Assembly (NCBI GenBank): GCA_027627225.1
Contig: CM051029.1
Span: 14,326,159 to 14,390,158, forward strand
Source: Congeria kusceri
Lineage: Eukaryota > Mollusca > Bivalvia > Myida > Dreissenidae
DNA length: 64,000 nucleotides
Reading direction: 5' to 3'
Within the stretch, counting starts at the first letter, position 1; each line of letters opens with the position of its first letter. Below are positions 60,728 through 64,000 of this stretch, piece by piece. Below the pieces are notes generated by a model. That model was not told the origin of the DNA. It saw only the letters and a program-made list of their open reading frames with translations, and did no database searches. Both the position numbers and the translations under genes were made by a program.

Positions 60728-61449
60728 ACCTCTATAATTAGACGGTTCATTAGCAAAAAAGTTGTTTTTGGTTCTACGCATTTGCGACGGTTTAGGAAAT
60801 AATTATGAGCATAGTAAATAATAATAAGAGATAACACCAGGAGAGAAAACCTTATTAACAGCCGCTGGCCTTTTATTTGAGGCAAGTGACCAATTGCCTA
60901 TACAATACAGGTCAATACGCACAACACAACACAAACTATTAAAAAAATTGTAACCTCACACTTAGCCCAGTATTAATCACAATACACGAACTAATTATAG
61001 TAAGTAGTGTATCCATACAGAGAAATTGGTCGAAACCACCAGTCTAGTAGTTACAGTAATATATATTTGACTGAAATATAGTAAGACTCCATGAAAACAA
61101 TGGTCTGCAAGTACTCAACTTATCTTCAAGATTTCGTATTTGATAATCAATCAAGTTAGCATTGTACATACAGAAGAAAATGTATATGAATCTAAGTAAA
61201 ATAAAGACGTTAAATAAGTTTCACTTAGTCAATACATAATAAGACGTAACTATACTGCTGACAACATTGAAAATATATACGGGGCTATGTTCTACTGCAT
61301 CCACATAGCGCACATCAAACTGTTGTCGTATTAAATATATGAATAATGAAACTCCAGATACATTACCACCCTACTTTACAACACAATTGTTGCAAACGTG
61401 ACGTGGTTTAACAGTACTTGTACAATGCCAATTGGTTTACATTTTACAG

Positions 61450-61569
61450 CCGCATTCGCTGTTTTTGATTTTATAGTTATCCCGTATGTCAATAATAAAC
61501 CGATTTTACAGTGTATATTGGGGTGTGAACCATTAAGAAAGTACTTTAATTATTCGGAAACCTACAAAG
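61450..61569 (+). CDS. Candidate exon upstream of the Ig-like exon
   Basis: Acceptor tttacattttacag, donor AAAG/GTCAGT, 120 nt, phase 1-1. The segment AFAVFDFIVIPYVNNK then LQCILGC has paired cysteines but no domain I can name. Its phase matches the next exon, as is usual for extracellular domain exons. It may belong to an immunoglobulin-superfamily or other surface protein gene whose other exons lie outside the window. Longer reading upstream (to 61398) is also open. Confidence 0.4.
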
Positions 61570-61863
61570 GTCAGTTTTAGAATACTTGTAAAACACAATT
61601 TACAATAATCGTATGCAAAATTTAAGTGTGTTATATATGTATAATAGAACATATAGCAACAACCTGGTAATAATATATAAAATGTTTGTTTACAAACATT
61701 CATACCTTTCTTTTAAAGAAATATCCTTTTTGGGGAAATCATTTTCGTAGAAGAAAACTTTCATATGCATTTATAAAACGACGCTATTTATTGAGACATA
61801 AGACGCGTATTGTAAGCACGCGCGGATCGTTGTATGTACATTGAATGTGTTTACCCTTTTCAG

Positions 61864-62182
61864 TGCAGTCGTGCAATGTGTCTTTGACAACAGATCGCAA
61901 TCTTGTGGAGCTAGGATCAAGTGTGACTATGTCATGTCGCGTCTGCCCTGTCAACACCCGAGTGCTGCTCACCTTGAATGAAGAGCAAGTCGCTCAGTTC
62001 TGGAAACCAGTCGGAGCCTCTGTTGTCGATATTTCTGCGTACTCGGTTTCTGCTTATACCACGAATAATATTACAGATTATTTACCTCACAGTATTGAGT
62101 TTTACTACCGACAAAGCTGGCGCGTATGCGTGTTTCATTCAAGGTTCAACAAATACGGCGTCAGTAACGATATTGAATACAG
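61864..62182 (+). pseudogene. Immunoglobulin-like domain exon with a frame break
   Basis: Acceptor tttacccttttcag, donor ACAG/GTATAT, entry and exit both phase 1. The first part reads NVSLTTDRNLVELGSSVTMSC (Ig B strand with its Cys), shown here only as a motif. The second part reads DKAGAYACFIQG, the D-x-G-x-Y-x-C signature of the F strand, but one frame away. The length is 319 nt, one base over a multiple of three, so a single-base indel near 62080-62100 fits. Pseudogene, sequencing error or allele cannot be told apart here. Confidence 0.6.
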
Positions 62183-62369
62183 GTATATAATTTTAACCAA
62201 TTGAGTGCTGGTATGGAATTGTTAATCAACTTCACATGCATTCTATGTTTGTAAGTGTTTGATGAGTGATGAAAACATTACGACTCATTCGTTGACATTG
62301 CAGCATTAATGTGTTGACCAGCCCAGCGGGGCAGCAGAAGGGAATGAAACATGATCAGGGGCAGCACCC

Positions 62370-62526
62370 TTTTATATTAGTAGTAGTAGCGTAGTAGTAG
62401 CGTAGTAGTAGTATTAGAAGTAGTAGTAGTAGTAGTAGTGGAGGCAGTAGTAATAATAGTAGTAGAAGTAGTGGTAGTAGTAGTAGTAGTAGTATTAGTA
62501 TAGTAGTAGCAGTGGTTTTAGTAGTA

Positions 62527-62573
<47 letters not shown>

Positions 62574-62738
62574 TATAGTGGTAGTAGTAGTAGCAGTAGC
62601 AGAAATAGTGGTTGTAGTGGTAGTAGTAGTAGTAGTAGTAGTAATAGTAGTAGTAGTAGTAGTAGCAGTAGTAGATGTAGTAGTAGTATTAGTAGTAGCA
62701 GCAGCAGCAGTAATAGAAGCACTAGTAGTAGTACTGGA
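62370..62738. repeat. AGT trinucleotide microsatellite
   Basis: About 370 bases of (AGT)n with interruptions (gga, att, agc). The Val-rich ORF across it is an artefact. Lies 190 bases 3' of the Ig-like exon. Confidence 0.97.
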
Positions 62739-63054
62739 GCATTGGTAATTTCTAGTTACAAAACGGAAACTAGTTAATTGACAATACCAATGCTTTACAA
62801 TACTAAAGCTTTTTTTTAATATATAAGGATAACTGTTACCTTAATTTATTTCTTTTGATACATTTTTTACAAGTATATACCGAATTTCGAGTATTGTACA
62901 ATTATACTGTTATATGTATTGATGATGAAAATAAAGCATGTTTTGTGTTTTGTCTGGCTTTACTGTACGTCAAATTTCACGAGCTTTCTATTACAACACA
63001 GTCATCATGGAATATGTTCAGGATACACTTCTCAATTACAGTTTTTACATTTGG

Positions 63055-63250
63055 GACTGGATCAGTACAATCTGCTTGAAAATGAAGTATGCTCACATCA
63101 TCTACTTGAACTTTATTTTTATATTTTAGTTCAGTACAATCTGCTTGAAAATGAAGTATGCTCAATCATCTACTTGAACATAAGTACAATCTTTTAGTTC
63201 AGTACAATCTGCTTGAAAATGAAGTATGCTCAATCATCTACTTGAACATT
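63055..63250. repeat. Triplicated ~68-bp segment
   Basis: tcagtacaatctgcttgaaa plus atgaagtatgctca and catctacttgaac occurs three times (63062, 63131, 63199). Confidence 0.92.
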
Positions 63251-64000
63251 TGTAAAAACGGTCAACACATATAGTTCAATAAGAAGTGCGTAGTGATATG
63301 ACATGCTATAAATATAATTAAACCAAAGATGTTTATTATATTAATGTAAATCCAGTTTTGTCAAACGTAAAATTGGGTCATCGTTTACTGCAAATCTACA
63401 CATGTAACAAAAATAGATTGGTACTGAATATATCTTGATTGATATACATATCTGTTTTACTTAAAAATACATGTCACTTTAAAAAATGCAAAACAACAAA
63501 TGCAAAAATATATAATTCGAATAATTTCTTATAGTAACTAGTAAAAAATTGTGTTTCCAATACAGTTAAGTAGAATGTATATTATTTTCTCGGTTATACC
63601 ACAATGCGTATTAAATCTAAAAAAGTAATTACTGAGACTGAATTATTTTAATAAACAATGCTATTTTCATAAATAATGCTATTTTAACTGCATTTGCTTT
63701 GATTTGTGGCAATTAAACACAGGATTATTCAACCGGGATTCTTGTCTGCAAATCTGGCTTTCTAGAAATATGTGTATGTAAAGAAATTAAATGAAAGAGG
63801 ACATAAGCAGATGTATGCAGTTGTATGGATCGACTTTATAAATATATCATGAACTTGTGGGTTAGGATATTGCATGTAACACTCACAAAATGTGAATACT
63901 GAAATAAATTTGCGATGGTATATTAAGTAAATACGTTTCAGGCTTTTTACATAATATTGTTTTCACAATTTGGTGAATGTCTATTTAATACAGACGCAAA
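63251..64000. other. AT-rich, no gene seen
   Basis: No exon or repeat family recognised; further exons of the Ig-like gene may lie beyond the window. Confidence 0.5.

Larger units (their letters stand above)
59080..61449. other. Intergenic between gene B and the Ig-like exons
   Basis: Apart from the SAP-like ORF and the CA tract, no feature was recognised. ORFs at 60317-60565 and 60330-60545 overlap in different frames and lack support. Confidence 0.5.

Noticed and set aside
62512..62748. Val-rich 78-codon ORF
   Set aside because: It is a translation of the AGT trinucleotide repeat.

Overview
The window is eukaryotic nuclear DNA, most likely from a marine mollusc and probably a bivalve. It is AT-rich, its genes are split by introns with standard GT/AG borders, and it is dense in CA and AGT microsatellites, 36-38 bp minisatellites, tRNA-derived SINE copies and short foldback elements. 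It also carries many blocks built on a TGACCTTGACCTTTGA core, of a kind I associate with bivalve genomes. The species call is inference; the eukaryotic call is seen directly. No rRNA, bacterial operon or CRISPR is present. || The main content is one large minus-strand gene (gene B, about 58.1 down to 36.9 kb) and a decayed paralogue downstream in the same orientation (gene A remnant, about 29.0 down to 15.6 kb). Gene B can be assembled from splice sites and reading phase. It has a short basic start exon (58.0 kb), two exons forming a KMT5A-like SET lysine methyltransferase domain (56.9 and 53.8 kb), and 14 small acidic, Ser-rich exons in a tandem array of 1178-bp units (51.35-43.53 kb). A 1.9-kb exon follows with two zinc fingers and a tyrosine-recombinase-like domain that keeps R, K, R, H and Y (43.0-41.07 kb). 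The gene ends with three exons giving an acidic stretch and a homeodomain-like helical tail (38.97-36.92 kb). I infer a chromatin-associated protein that joins a SET domain to a captured tyrosine recombinase. The join between the SET exons (phase 0) and the array (phase 1) is not resolved. || Gene A keeps one intact SET exon (28.9 kb), a phase 0-to-1 linker exon (22.2 kb) and three acidic exons (26.4, 23.4 and 19.9 kb; the last two are a recent duplicate pair). Its zinc-finger/recombinase exon has four in-frame stops and at least two frameshifts. || Left region (1-15 kb): no supportable protein gene; hairpin cluster at 1.9-5.1 kb, minisatellite arrays at 7.3 and 13.2 kb, a TIR element at 9.57-10.22 kb and a SINE at 12.1 kb. 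Middle (29-36.5 kb): a 5'-truncated non-LTR retrotransposon, foldback elements and a long CA tract. Right end (58.3-64 kb): a TIR element with a 6-bp target duplication, a possible SAP-like ORF, two plus-strand exons of an immunoglobulin-like gene (one with a frame break), an AGT microsatellite and a short triplication.
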